Shown piece after piece: positions 42,283 through 51,881 of a stretch of 64,000 bases of DNA. The DNA comes from CAYWWM01 sp965198025 (GTDB lineage: Bacteria; Acidobacteriota; Terriglobia; 2-12-FULL-54-10). The first letter of the stretch is position 1. Each line of letters begins with the position of its first letter. The stretch is taken from the NCBI GenBank assembly GCA_965198025.1, contig OZ240237.1:186001-250000 (forward strand), in the 5' to 3' direction. The notes under the pieces were generated by a model, which saw nothing but the letters and a program-made list of their open reading frames with translations, was not told where the DNA came from and searched no databases. The position numbers and the translations under genes are program-made.

Positions 42283-45222
42283 TTGCGATTGGTTTGTTTC
42301 CCACTCCGGATAAAGACAGGGTTGATTCTTTTTGCGCTGCTACTTGGCTTGGAAGCCGAAAGGCTGGCGGCTCAGGAAGGGGCGGATGGCCTTGAAGGAA
42401 CTCCGGTTGTGGCGGTTCGCCATCAGCCGCAAGTTTCTCAAGTCCCGCCGATTGAACCGGAGGCGCTCGCGCGAATCGTGGAGTACCAGCCGGGCGAGCC
42501 CTACAGCGGAAGGAGAATTCGGGAGAGCATTGAACGGCTCTACGCGACCGGGCGCTTTGCCGACATCCAGGTGGACGCAGAGCTCGAACGGGGGGGCGTG
42601 GCGCTGACGTTTCTGACCCGAGGGAAATACTTTATCGGAGCCGTCTCGGTGCGCGGCGTAACGGCGCCGCCTTCGGAGAGCCAGTTGCGCGCCGCCGCGC
42701 GGCTTCGACTGGGCTTCCCTTACTCGGAAGAAGATCTCGCAACAGCCATTGAGGGGGTGCGGGAGGCGCTGCGGAACGAAGGATACTATCAGGCCATGAT
42801 CGTTCCGCGCACGGAAGCAGATCCGGGAAGGAATCAGATCGACATCTTGTTGCAAGTCCAGCCCGGCGAGCGGGTGCGGTTCGGGCAGGTTGCGGTGACC
42901 GGAACGCCAGTGTTCCCGGCAGAGCGGCTGCGAGAGCAGGCGCGCTGGGATGAAGGGGAGGAGTTCGACTTCCGGCGCGTGCAGGACGGACTGGCGCAGC
43001 TGCAAGATCTGTATCGGGACGAGAACTTTCTGGAGGCGGAGATCCGGATCGCCCGCCGGACATACCGCCCCGAGACCGGCCGGCTGGACCTGGATCTGGA
43101 AGTCGCGGCGGGACAGCGCATTGCCATTGCCGTGACGGGGGCGGATCTGGACCGCTCGGATATGGAACGGCTGATTCCCATCTTTGAGGAACAGACACTC
43201 GATGAGGACCTGCTGCGCGAAGGAGAGCGCAACCTCGCGAATTACTTCCAAACCCAGGGCTATTTCGATGCCGGGGTGCAATACTTCCGTGATCCGGTTC
43301 CCAACGGCGATCTGGAAATTGAGTACCGGGTGGACTTGGGGACGCAGCATCGCCTGAACGCGGTTGCGTTCGAGGGCAACCGCTATTTCCGGGATGAAAC
43401 CTTGCGGGAGCGGATGAGCATCGAGCCGGCCAGCCTGACGCAGCGACACGGGCGGTTCAACTCCAGTCTGGTGGAACAGGACCTGGCAGCTATCCGGGCC
43501 GTGTATCAGGCGAACGGGTTTTCCGGGATTGCAGTGACAGCGGAACGGTTCGATCGAGAGGAAGAATCCAATGGCGTCCTGGACGTGGTGATCACGGTAG
43601 AGGAAGGTCGGCAGATTCTGGTCGGGGAGTTCTCCCTGACCGGCAACCGTACGTTTCCGCAGGGGTTGCTGGAAGGGTATATCAACGCCGCCAGCGGGCA
43701 GCCGTACAGCGAAACCGTTATCGCCTCGGATCGGGACAACCTGCTGACGTTCTACTTCAACGAAGGCTTTCTGGAGGCGCAGTTCGAGTGGCAAGTGACG
43801 CCGTCGGAGGACGGGTCACGCATGAACCTGGAATACATTCTCGACGAAGGCGAGCGGGAGTTCGTGCAGCGCATTTACGTCAGCGGGCTTGAAAACGCAC
43901 GGCTGGGAATCGTGACGCGGCAGTTGCAGTTCCGGGACGGCGATCCACTGAGCCAGGGAGAATTGATCGAGACGCAGCGGCTGCTGTACGACCTGGGGAT
44001 TTTCAGCCAGGTGGAGATGGCGATCCAGAACCCGAACGGATCGGAGCGCGACCGGACGGTGCTGGTGAACCTGGAAGAAGCGCGGCGCTATACTCTGAAG
44101 ATCGGCCTGGGGGCCGACGTCGGGCGGTTCGGGGGATCCCTTGGGGACGTGACGGATGTGGAAGGGGACACCGAGATCAGCCCCAACATCTCGTTCGACG
44201 TGACACGCCTGAACGTAGGAGGGCGGCCGCATACAGCAAGCATCCGGACGCGGTTCAGTACGCTGCAAAAGCGTGCCGGGCTGACCTACCTGGCGCCGCG
44301 CTTTCTGAACTATCCTTGGCTAAACGCGACGGCCACGGCGCTGTTCGATGAAACGCGGGACGTCCGGACCTTCACGGCGCGGCGGCTCGAATCAGCGCTG
44401 CAATTTGAGACGCAGTGGAGCCGCGTGACCACGCTGTTCCATCGCTATTCGTTTCGGCGGAACACTGTGGATACGTCCACGCTGCGAATTTCCGCGGCCC
44501 AGATTCCGATCGTCCGGCAGCCGGTGCTGGTGGGAATGCTGAGCCAGACCTGGGTCCGGGAAACGCGGGACAATCCGACCGACGCCCGGCGGGGCATGTT
44601 CAGCAGCGCGGATTTCGGCGCAGCAGCCAAGCAGATCGGATCGGAAGCGAGCTTTATGCGCCTTGTACTGCAAAACTCCTCCTATCATCCCTTCGGTAGC
44701 TTCACCATTGCGCGCTCGCACCAATTCGGGATGATGGTGCCGTTTGGGCAGGGGCGGATGGTGGAGGTCGAGGGCCTGACGTTGCGGACCAAAGACATTC
44801 CGATTTCGGAACGGTTCTTTGCCGGCGGCGGGAACTCACACCGGGGCTTTGCGGTGAATCAGGCCGGTCCGCGCGACCCTGAAACCGGTTTTGCAGTGGG
44901 CGGTAATGCACTGCTCTTCAACAGCGTTGAACTGCGGTTCCCGGTGTGGGGGCAGAGTTTCAGCGGCGTGCTGTTCCATGACATGGGCAACGTATTCGCC
45001 CGCGTCAAGGACCTAACGCTACGGCAGCGTCAGCGGGATGAACACGACTATCGCTACCTCGCGCACGCGATGGGACTCGGCCTGCGCTACCGCACGCCGG
45101 TCGGCCCGGTGCGGTTTGACATGGGCTACAACCTGAACCCGACGCGCGTCGCGCTGCAGGACGGGGGTGTCCAGACGCTTTCCCGGTGGCAGTTCCTGGT
45201 GAGCATCGGACAGAGTTTTTGA
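42283..45222 (+). CDS. bamA: outer-membrane protein assembly factor BamA (Omp85)
   Basis: 979 residues from TTG 42283, chosen because GCGAGG precedes it and the protein then opens with a signal sequence (LRLVCFPLRIKTGLILFALL); the frame is open further upstream but without features. POTRA-type repeats fill residues 60-600, for example GRRIRESIERLYATGRFADI, VAFEGNRYFRDETLRERMSI and FSLTGNRTFPQGLLEGYINA. The C-terminal Omp85 barrel contains FFAGGGNSHRGFAVNQAGP with the conserved RGF tripeptide, and ends in WQFLVSIGQSF with a terminal Phe. It inserts beta-barrel proteins into the outer membrane. SurA-like and TamB-like genes follow. Confidence 0.92.
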   Translation: MRLVCFPLRIKTGLILFALLLGLEAERLAAQEGADGLEGTPVVAVRHQPQVSQVPPIEPEALARIVEYQPGEPYSGRRIRESIERLYATGRFADIQVDAELERGGVALTFLTRGKYFIGAVSVRGVTAPPSESQLRAAARLRLGFPYSEEDLATAIEGVREALRNEGYYQAMIVPRTEADPGRNQIDILLQVQPGERVRFGQVAVTGTPVFPAERLREQARWDEGEEFDFRRVQDGLAQLQDLYRDENFLEAEIRIARRTYRPETGRLDLDLEVAAGQRIAIAVTGADLDRSDMERLIPIFEEQTLDEDLLREGERNLANYFQTQGYFDAGVQYFRDPVPNGDLEIEYRVDLGTQHRLNAVAFEGNRYFRDETLRERMSIEPASLTQRHGRFNSSLVEQDLAAIRAVYQANGFSGIAVTAERFDREEESNGVLDVVITVEEGRQILVGEFSLTGNRTFPQGLLEGYINAASGQPYSETVIASDRDNLLTFYFNEGFLEAQFEWQVTPSEDGSRMNLEYILDEGEREFVQRIYVSGLENARLGIVTRQLQFRDGDPLSQGELIETQRLLYDLGIFSQVEMAIQNPNGSERDRTVLVNLEEARRYTLKIGLGADVGRFGGSLGDVTDVEGDTEISPNISFDVTRLNVGGRPHTASIRTRFSTLQKRAGLTYLAPRFLNYPWLNATATALFDETRDVRTFTARRLESALQFETQWSRVTTLFHRYSFRRNTVDTSTLRISAAQIPIVRQPVLVGMLSQTWVRETRDNPTDARRGMFSSADFGAAAKQIGSEASFMRLVLQNSSYHPFGSFTIARSHQFGMMVPFGQGRMVEVEGLTLRTKDIPISERFFAGGGNSHRGFAVNQAGPRDPETGFAVGGNALLFNSVELRFPVWGQSFSGVLFHDMGNVFARVKDLTLRQRQRDEHDYRYLAHAMGLGLRYRTPVGPVRFDMGYNLNPTRVALQDGGVQTLSRWQFLVSIGQSF

Positions 45223-45269
45223 AGGCAGCGAATCGCAGATAGTGAATCGCGACGAGTGAAGCTGGAACG

Positions 45270-45944
45270 ATGAACAAGAAACGTCTCATCCCGATACTCA
45301 TGCTGGTCGTGTTGGCAGCGGCGGCGCGGGCCGAGATCGTGGACCGCATGGTGGCGGTGGCCGGAGACCGGGTGATTACCTGGAGCGATCTGGTGGCGGA
45401 AGCACACTATCAGGCATTCTTGGCAAACGAAGAGCCGCCGGGTGCAGAAGAACTGGCGCGGCCGGAAACCCGGGAGCCGATCCTGACGCGGTTGATTGAC
45501 CGGCGGCTACTCGAACAGGACCGCGACGTGCTTCCGTTTGCGCCTCCTGACGGCAGTGAGACGGACCAGAAGCTGGACGAGCTGCGGCGGAAATTTCCGA
45601 CTCCCGCAGCCTACCGCCAAGCCTTGATGCGAGCCCGTCTCAGCGAAGCGGACCTGCGGACGCGTCTGGAGCGCGAGACCAACTTAATGGCCTTCGTGGA
45701 CCGCCGCTTGCGTCCCCAGGTACGGCTCGATGCGCTGGAGACGGAGCTCTACTACCTGGAGACGTTCGAACCGGAATTGCGGCGGCAGGGACAAAGCGAG
45801 AATCCTCCGCTCGCCGAGGTGCGGGAGCAGATCGAAGAGATCCTTGCCGAGCGTCAGATGAATCAACGGCTCGAACAATGGCTGCGCGACCTGCGGGTGC
45901 GGATGGGCGTGACAATCCTGCCGCAGACGGCGGAAAGCAGATAG
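45270..45944 (+). CDS. SurA-like periplasmic chaperone lacking a PPIase domain
   Basis: 224 residues. A signal peptide (LIPILMLVVLAAAARA) is followed by the SurA N-terminal block EIVDRMVAVAGDRVITWSDL, then EPILTRLIDRRLLEQDRDVL, KFPTPAAYRQALMRARLSEA and helices ending REQIEEILAERQMNQRLEQW. No parvulin rotamase domain is present, so only the chaperone part of a SurA-type protein is encoded; the SurA-type gene at 24536 has the full layout. Position between bamA and the tamB-like gene suggests a dedicated role in handling outer-membrane clients. About 45 bp separates it from bamA. Confidence 0.85.
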   Translation: MNKKRLIPILMLVVLAAAARAEIVDRMVAVAGDRVITWSDLVAEAHYQAFLANEEPPGAEELARPETREPILTRLIDRRLLEQDRDVLPFAPPDGSETDQKLDELRRKFPTPAAYRQALMRARLSEADLRTRLERETNLMAFVDRRLRPQVRLDALETELYYLETFEPELRRQGQSENPPLAEVREQIEEILAERQMNQRLEQWLRDLRVRMGVTILPQTAESR

Positions 45945-45993
45945 AGGAGCGAATCGGTTGTCGAATCGCGACACAGAAGGAGCCGGCCCGGCC

Positions 45994-48900
45994 ATGAAGA
46001 ATGGCGAGACCCAACCGAAACCGCGGCGGAAGCGCTGGCCGCGATGGTACGTGTACGTTCTGGCGGTCGTCTGCGCGTTGGTGTGGGGAGTTGGGCACGT
46101 ACTTCAGCAGGGGTGGGTGCAGGAGTTGGTCGCGCAGCGGCTCGCCGAGTCGGTCGAGCGCTCCACAGGCCTGGGGGTAGAGTGGGAAAGTTTCTGGTTC
46201 GATCCGTGGCGGCTGGAAGTCAGCATACTGGGGCTGACGCTCCGCGGGCGGGAAGGGCCGGAAGATCCCCCGCTGTTTGCCGCGGACCAGATCGAGACAC
46301 AATGGAACCTGATCTCGATATGGAACCTGAGCGCTGACCTAACGCGGATGCGGGTACTCAATCCTCGCATTGCCATTGCGGTCTCAGTGGATGGCGAGAG
46401 TAACCTGCCGGTGCGGCCCCCGGCGACGGCAGACGACGGCGCATGGATAGAACAATTGTTTTCCCTCCAGATTCGCCGCCTGGAAGCGCTACAGGGCGAA
46501 CTGCGCTGGAACGACTTCAGCCGGCCGCTAAACTTCCGAGCTGACAACATCGTGGCCAGGCTCGCTGCCGAAGAAGGGTCGGACCGCTACGCAGGGCGGC
46601 TGGAATATCAGAACGGCACGGTTGCGGTCGGAAGCAGGCCGCTGATTGCGTCCCGGGTGCGGGCGCAATTTCACCTGTATCCCAAACGTGCCGAGATCGA
46701 GTCGCTGGAATGGCTGACAGAGCGCTCACGGCTTTCCGCGCGGGGCACCGTCGAGGATTTCAGCGCCCCCAAGGTTCAATTCCAGTATGAATTGCAGCTC
46801 GATCTGCGCGAAGCAGGCGACATGCTCGGCAGCCCCGGATGGACGGGTAACGTCCAGTGGAACGGACAGGGAGGGCCGAGCGACGCGGGATGGGAATTCG
46901 CGGGAGACCTCGGGGTGCAGATCCCTGCGAACGGCATCCCTGTGCTGCGTGGCGTGCCGTGGAATGCCGAATCGAGCCTTCATCTGGTGGTGGGAAATGC
47001 AGGGGCAGAAGCCCCGGGCTCCCTGTCGTGGCGGGCACAGTTGGAATCGTTGCAGGTCACGGCGCTAGGCGGACGGCTGGCGGGTTCCGGCAGCGTCGAA
47101 AGCGGCACGGCGGCGCCGACGGCGAGCCTCGATTTGAACGCGGAACGCATCAGCTTGCCCGCGCTGCTGCGGCTAGCGTCAACGGCTCGCTTTCCGACGG
47201 AGCAGTTAGGTTGGGGCGGAATGGTTTCCGGCTCCTCGCAGATTGAATTCGCGGGAGCGGGCGAAGACCTGTGGATCCGGGGCGACTGGCTCGTCCAGCC
47301 TCCGGCGGTAGTGCCGCAAGGCTTCGTCCCGGTTTCCGGAAGACTCCGGGGCGGCTATCAAGCTGCCGGGCAGCGGGTTGAGATACAGGCGCTGGAACTG
47401 AATCTTCCGAAAACCCAGTTGAACGCCAGCGGCCGGCTCGACCAGCGGGACTCGGAGTTTGACTTGGAAATCGAGACTACGCGCCTCGAAGAGCCCTGGA
47501 TGCTCGCGAAGTGGCTAGGAGCCGATTTCGACGAGCCTCCGATACGGTTATCGGACCAGGGCAAAGCGGAGGCGCAAGTGCTCTGGACCGGCGGCGTCTC
47601 GAATCCGGAGCTGGGCGGCCGCGTGAGGCTAGCCGAGTTTACCTACCAAGATGTCGAATGGGACGAATTCTCCGGCGCAATCCGATACCGGCACGCTCCC
47701 GTGAGCGGAGCGGAGCCCCGCTTGGCGAGGTTGGAATTTGAATCCGGGCGATTGATGAAGGGACGGTCGAGTGCTGAGTTCGTAGTACGCGTGAACCTGC
47801 AGGGCAACGCCCTGGCCCGCAGCAGCCCGTTTCTCGCAGAGGGAACCCTGCACAACGCCGATCTCTCAGAACTGCAGCGCCTACTGGGAGTTTCCTATCC
47901 GGTGCAGGGGACGCTGGGTGCGACCCTGCGGGCATCCGGCACGTTGGACGATCCCCGCGGCGAAGGAACGGTGACGATCGAGAACGGTTCGGCCTACAGC
48001 GAGCCGTTCGACCGTCTGACCGCTCAGGTAGCGGCTGAGAACCGCGACACGATTTCCGCGAGCCAGGTCCGCATCGAGGGAGGCGGTGCGGTTGTGACGG
48101 GCAGCGGAACGGTCAACCGGGAAACAGAGGAATTCCGATTCATGATGACGGGAGCGGACCTGGAACTGAGCCAGCTCGGTTTCCTCAAGAACGACCGGCT
48201 GGCGCTTTCCGGCGTGGCACAGGTTGCACTGGCGGGGGAGGGAACGCCCAGCAGCCCGACGGTTCGGGGCAACATCGAGATCCGGGACCTTGGGTTGAAC
48301 GGAGAAGAAGCGGGCGCTGTCTCCCTCGGCATCGAAACACGCCAGGGAAGGATGGTGCTGGGTGGGACGACCCGGTTGTTCGGAACCGACATGCGCATCG
48401 CAGGGGAAACGCGGCTGCAAGAGCCCTATCCGACCACGGGCCGCATGGAATTCGCCGCGATCGAAATCGAGCGCCTGATCCGAACCTTCCGCGAGCTTCC
48501 TGAGAACCTTACAGGGGTGGCGGACGGCATACTCGAAGTCGAGGGGGATCTGCGGAATCCGGAAGCTTTGCTGGTGCGCGGGGATTTGTCGAGACTGGAC
48601 GCCACGCTGCGCAACGTGGAATTCCAGAACAGCAGTCCGGTGCGGTTTCGATATCAGAACCAGCGGGTCCACCTGGAGCAGCTTCACCTGACGGGCCCCA
48701 GCCTGGACCTCGAATCGACGGGAGATATCCAGGTTGCGGACGACCCGGTGCTGAATCTGACGGCGCGGGGAAGCGCGGACCTGTCCACGTTGCCGGGACT
48801 CGATCCGGAGCTCGAAATCGTGGGCCGGGTTACGCTGGACGCGCTGTTGAGCGGCACCATCGGCCGGCCCGTCTGGCGAGGCACCCTGCGTCTGGAGGAC

Positions 48901-50028
48901 GGCAGCGTGCGGCATGAGGATCTGCCAAACAGCCTCACTACGGTGCAGGGAACGGTGGTGTTCGACGGCAACCGCGGATTCCTGGAAAACTTTACCGCCG
49001 AAAGTGGAGGGAGCCCAGTCCGGCTGAGCGGATTCTTTGCTTACGAGAGCGGTCCGGGGCTGCGAGTGCAGCTGACCGCAGACGTGGACGGGGTGCGCGT
49101 GCGATATCCGGCGGGCGTCAGCACAATGCTGGGAGGGCAGCTGACGCTGAGCGGCACGACAGCGAACAGCCTGCTCACCGGGCGGATGGTGATCCAGCGA
49201 GAGAGCATCAGCCCGAACTTCGACCTGGCGCGCGCTCTGACCGGATCGCGCGGCGCGGCCGGGGGAGCTGCTGCAGAAGGCTTCCTGCGCAATATGCGGC
49301 TCGATCTGGAAGTTACTTCCGCGCCGGACATTCGTCTGGAAACCACCACAGCCAGAAATCTCCAGGGTGACGTTGAACTGCGCATTCGGGGCACGCTCGA
49401 ACGCCCCATCCTGCTGGGGCGCATCGGCATCCAGCAGGGGGAACTTTCGTTCGCAGGGAGGCGCTACACCGTGAGCCGCGGAGAAGTGACGTTCGCCAAC
49501 CCATTTCGCATCGAGCCCGTGCTGAGCCTGAGCGTGCAGGCGCGCGTGCAGCAGTATGATATTTCGATGGACTTCATCGGTCCGCCAGACCGTCTCACGC
49601 TGACGTATCGCTCGGACCCGCCGCTGCCGACACAGGGCATTCTGGCGCTGCTGGTGGCGGGCAGCTATTCGACGACCACGACGGAAGCGACCGCCACTCA
49701 GCCCGTCCCCGAACTGGGCGCCACTTCACTGCTGTCCCAGGCGCTGACGGCGCAGGTCGGCAACCGCTTGGACCGCCTCTTCGGCGCGGGCCTCATCCGC
49801 GTAGACCCGCAGTTGTCAGGGCTCGACCGTCCGCTGGACGCCAGCGTCGCCTTCGAACAGCAGATTCGGGACAACCTCACGGTGACCTATATCACCAATG
49901 TGGCCTCGGTCCGCGAGCAGATCATCCGAGGCGAATGGGCCATCAGCCCACGCTATTCGCTGGCGGCGGTTCGGGATCAGAACGGCTTGGTGGGAGTGAA
50001 TCTGCAGATGACGCTGCGCTTCCCGTAA
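45994..50028 (+). CDS. TamB-like AsmA-family translocation/assembly protein
   Basis: 1344 residues from ATG 45994 (AAGGAG at 45977-45982); TTG 45958 is an alternative. A single N-terminal membrane anchor (YVYVLAVVCALVWGVGHVL) is followed by a very long beta-rich region with repeated short strands and the AsmA-like LNPRIAIAVSVDGESNLPV near 135. The C-terminal TamB (DUF490) domain includes LEVTSAPDIRLETTTARNLQ, GRIGIQQGELSFAGRRYTVS, LTYRSDPPLPTQGILALLVA and LTVTYITNVASVREQIIRGE. TamB-like proteins bridge the periplasm and are implicated in outer-membrane protein assembly and phospholipid transport. Placement after bamA supports this. Confidence 0.9.
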   Translation: MKNGETQPKPRRKRWPRWYVYVLAVVCALVWGVGHVLQQGWVQELVAQRLAESVERSTGLGVEWESFWFDPWRLEVSILGLTLRGREGPEDPPLFAADQIETQWNLISIWNLSADLTRMRVLNPRIAIAVSVDGESNLPVRPPATADDGAWIEQLFSLQIRRLEALQGELRWNDFSRPLNFRADNIVARLAAEEGSDRYAGRLEYQNGTVAVGSRPLIASRVRAQFHLYPKRAEIESLEWLTERSRLSARGTVEDFSAPKVQFQYELQLDLREAGDMLGSPGWTGNVQWNGQGGPSDAGWEFAGDLGVQIPANGIPVLRGVPWNAESSLHLVVGNAGAEAPGSLSWRAQLESLQVTALGGRLAGSGSVESGTAAPTASLDLNAERISLPALLRLASTARFPTEQLGWGGMVSGSSQIEFAGAGEDLWIRGDWLVQPPAVVPQGFVPVSGRLRGGYQAAGQRVEIQALELNLPKTQLNASGRLDQRDSEFDLEIETTRLEEPWMLAKWLGADFDEPPIRLSDQGKAEAQVLWTGGVSNPELGGRVRLAEFTYQDVEWDEFSGAIRYRHAPVSGAEPRLARLEFESGRLMKGRSSAEFVVRVNLQGNALARSSPFLAEGTLHNADLSELQRLLGVSYPVQGTLGATLRASGTLDDPRGEGTVTIENGSAYSEPFDRLTAQVAAENRDTISASQVRIEGGGAVVTGSGTVNRETEEFRFMMTGADLELSQLGFLKNDRLALSGVAQVALAGEGTPSSPTVRGNIEIRDLGLNGEEAGAVSLGIETRQGRMVLGGTTRLFGTDMRIAGETRLQEPYPTTGRMEFAAIEIERLIRTFRELPENLTGVADGILEVEGDLRNPEALLVRGDLSRLDATLRNVEFQNSSPVRFRYQNQRVHLEQLHLTGPSLDLESTGDIQVADDPVLNLTARGSADLSTLPGLDPELEIVGRVTLDALLSGTIGRPVWRGTLRLEDGSVRHEDLPNSLTTVQGTVVFDGNRGFLENFTAESGGSPVRLSGFFAYESGPGLRVQLTADVDGVRVRYPAGVSTMLGGQLTLSGTTANSLLTGRMVIQRESISPNFDLARALTGSRGAAGGAAAEGFLRNMRLDLEVTSAPDIRLETTTARNLQGDVELRIRGTLERPILLGRIGIQQGELSFAGRRYTVSRGEVTFANPFRIEPVLSLSVQARVQQYDISMDFIGPPDRLTLTYRSDPPLPTQGILALLVAGSYSTTTTEATATQPVPELGATSLLSQALTAQVGNRLDRLFGAGLIRVDPQLSGLDRPLDASVAFEQQIRDNLTVTYITNVASVREQIIRGEWAISPRYSLAAVRDQNGLVGVNLQMTLRFP

Positions 50029-50040
50029 GGTCGTAACGGA

Positions 50041-50781
50041 ATGGAGTCAGAAAACAAAACGAGCCGTGGATTTTTCTCGGGATTCGTCCGGCGCAGGAAC
50101 GGAAGCCGCAGAGACTCGGCGACGGCGACACTCGAATGGGCGCAAGAGCAACGCCACGCCATGGTCGAGGTGCAGCTCCGGCGACGGGGGATCCGAGACG
50201 AGCGAGTCCTGGCAGCCATGAGCCAGGTCCCGCGCCACGAGTTCGTGCCGCCGGAACTGCTGCGCGAGGCTTATGACGATCATCCGCTCCCGATCGGCGG
50301 AGGGCAGACCATTTCGCAGCCCTACATCGTCGCCGCGATGGTCGAATCCCTGTCCCTCCGAGGAACCGAGTGTGTGCTGGAAGTCGGGACCGGATCGGGC
50401 TACCAGACCGCCGTGTTGGCCCGGCTGGCGGCGCGCGTCTATACCATCGAGTGCGACCCCACGCTGGCGCGAACGGCTCAGGAACGGCTCGACCGCCTTG
50501 GACTCGGGGACAAGGTGGAAGTGATCGAGGGCGACGGCAGCGGCGGCTACGTGCCCGCGGCTCCGTATGACGCCATTCTGGTTGCGGCAGCCGCTCCTGA
50601 CGTGCCCATGCAGTTCGTCGAGCAGCTGGTCGAGGGTGGACGGCTGGCAATTCCAGTCGGCGACCGCGAGAGCCAGGAACTGCGCCTGATCCGCAAGTCC
50701 GGCGGAAGCCCGGAGGTCAGCAAGCTCGGCTACTGCCGGTTCGTGCCGCTGCTCGGCGCCTACGGGTGGGAGAAGATCTAG
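50041..50781 (+). CDS. pcm: protein-L-isoaspartate O-methyltransferase
   Basis: 246 residues. The catalytic-domain signatures are present: MVEVQLRRRGIRDERVLAAM, VPRHEFVPPELLREAYDDHP, LPIGGGQTISQPYIVAAMVE, the SAM loop CVLEVGTGSGYQTAVLARLA and GYVPAAPYDAILVAAAAPDV. The enzyme methylates isoaspartyl residues in damaged proteins to initiate repair. The first 35 residues (basic, FFSGFVRRRNGSRR) are an extra, non-conserved leader; a start further in cannot be excluded. It lies 12 bp after the tamB-like stop and is probably the last gene of the bamA operon. Confidence 0.93.
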   Translation: MESENKTSRGFFSGFVRRRNGSRRDSATATLEWAQEQRHAMVEVQLRRRGIRDERVLAAMSQVPRHEFVPPELLREAYDDHPLPIGGGQTISQPYIVAAMVESLSLRGTECVLEVGTGSGYQTAVLARLAARVYTIECDPTLARTAQERLDRLGLGDKVEVIEGDGSGGYVPAAPYDAILVAAAAPDVPMQFVEQLVEGGRLAIPVGDRESQELRLIRKSGGSPEVSKLGYCRFVPLLGAYGWEKI

Positions 50782-50868
50782 AAGTGGCTTGCACGAATCG
50801 GCAAACTGCTCGAACCGCTGCGAAATGGATATGAAGTGGTTGTGGGATCGTACCGTCCCCCACCCTCC

Positions 50869-51735
50869 CTAGTTCCCATTTCTCCATTGTTGCGCGATCA
50901 TTTCGACGACGTCTTCGGTGGGGTGCTTCGACGTGTCAGCCACCAGATCGGCCTGGGAATAGAGCGGCTCGCGGGCGCGGAGCAGCGCCTTGAGCTCATC
51001 CTTGGCGGACGGGTTGTTGACCATCGGCCGCAAATCACCTTGTGCCACGACGCGGTCCCAGTGGTCCTTAGCTCGCGCCTTCAGCCAGACCGTGTGGCAT
51101 TGGCGGCGGACCAGCCCCCAGGTCTCCGGGTGCGTCACCACCGACCCGCCTGTCGCGAGCACCACGGGCGGCGAGCCGGTCAGGAGCTTTTCCGCCGCGT
51201 CGCGCTCCAGCCGCCGGTAGTAACTCTCGCCGTGCAGCGTGAACAGCTCGACCAGAGACATCCCCGCCTCGCGCTCGATCAACTGGTCGAGTTCGATGAA
51301 CGGAATTCCCAGGCGGGCCGCCACGCGCTCGCCGATCGTCGACTTGCCGGCTCCGCGCACGCCCACCAGCGCGATGCTCTTGGGAAACTGCTTGCGCTGT
51401 CGGCGCGATAGCCAGGCGGAAAGCTCTTCGAGCTCCTCGGCGCTGCAGTTTTCGATCAGTTCCCAGACACGCGCCCGCAACGAGCGGTCGCCCGAGAAAG
51501 CCGGAATCACGCTTTGCAGCGGCTGTTTCAGCGCCGCGGCAATTCCCGCCAGCCTCGCCACAGAAATGTTTCCGCGGCCCGCTTCGAGTTCCGAGAGAAA
51601 GCGGGGCGAGATCTCTGCTAGTCGCGCCAGTTCCTGCAGACTCAGTCGGGCCTCCGTGCGCATCGTGCGTACCCGTACGCCCAAGGCAGCCAAGAACCCT
51701 TCGGGCTCGTGTTTGTGCTTGGATAGAGTGGACAT
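50869..51735 (-). CDS. boxR: BoxR/BzdR-type regulator: XRE HTH fused to shikimate-kinase-like domain
   Basis: 288 residues. An XRE-type helix-turn-helix covers about 17-72 (LSLQELARLAEISPRFLSEL, EAGRGNISVARLAGIAAALK). The C-terminal half resembles shikimate kinase: Walker A ALVGVRGAGKST (to residue 133), FIELDQLIEREAG and ATGGSVVTHPETW. This fusion is the hallmark of BzdR and BoxR, repressors of anaerobic and aerobic benzoyl-CoA pathways, where the kinase-like domain senses benzoyl-CoA. Divergent transcription from a BoxB-like oxygenase supports that reading over an aroK gene. It is expected to bind the intergenic palindrome and repress both directions until the CoA thioester accumulates. Confidence 0.9.
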   Translation of the reverse strand: MSTLSKHKHEPEGFLAALGVRVRTMRTEARLSLQELARLAEISPRFLSELEAGRGNISVARLAGIAAALKQPLQSVIPAFSGDRSLRARVWELIENCSAEELEELSAWLSRRQRKQFPKSIALVGVRGAGKSTIGERVAARLGIPFIELDQLIEREAGMSLVELFTLHGESYYRRLERDAAEKLLTGSPPVVLATGGSVVTHPETWGLVRRQCHTVWLKARAKDHWDRVVAQGDLRPMVNNPSAKDELKALLRAREPLYSQADLVADTSKHPTEDVVEMIAQQWRNGN

Positions 51736-51881
51736 AAATGAATTATATTTCTCTTTAAAAAAAAGTCAAGATGCATTAAAATGCCCATTGTAAGCTATGG
51801 ATAAGCAGGGTGGTCGCAGAGCCCCCCTGCAGGATGGCAGGCAACATAGTCGCCGGCAGGCCAGAGAAAGGAGGAAGCCAG
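51736..51881. promoter_or_regulatory. boxR/boxB divergent regulatory region with candidate operator
   Basis: The gap is AT-rich against its surroundings. An inverted repeat GCATT-AA-AATGC lies at 51773-51784, overlapping a TGCA core (51772-51775) of the kind described in BzdR operators. AT-rich boxes on either side (TATATT, TTAAAA) could serve as -10 elements for the divergent promoters; their assignment is uncertain. Confidence 0.5.

Noticed and set aside
42340..43794. 484-codon minus-strand open frame inside bamA
   Set aside because: Shadow frame; the POTRA-coding strand is clearly the real one.
50869..51735. Shikimate kinase (aroK) annotation
   Set aside because: The kinase-like domain is fused behind an XRE helix-turn-helix and lies divergent to a BoxB-like gene, the BoxR/BzdR plan.
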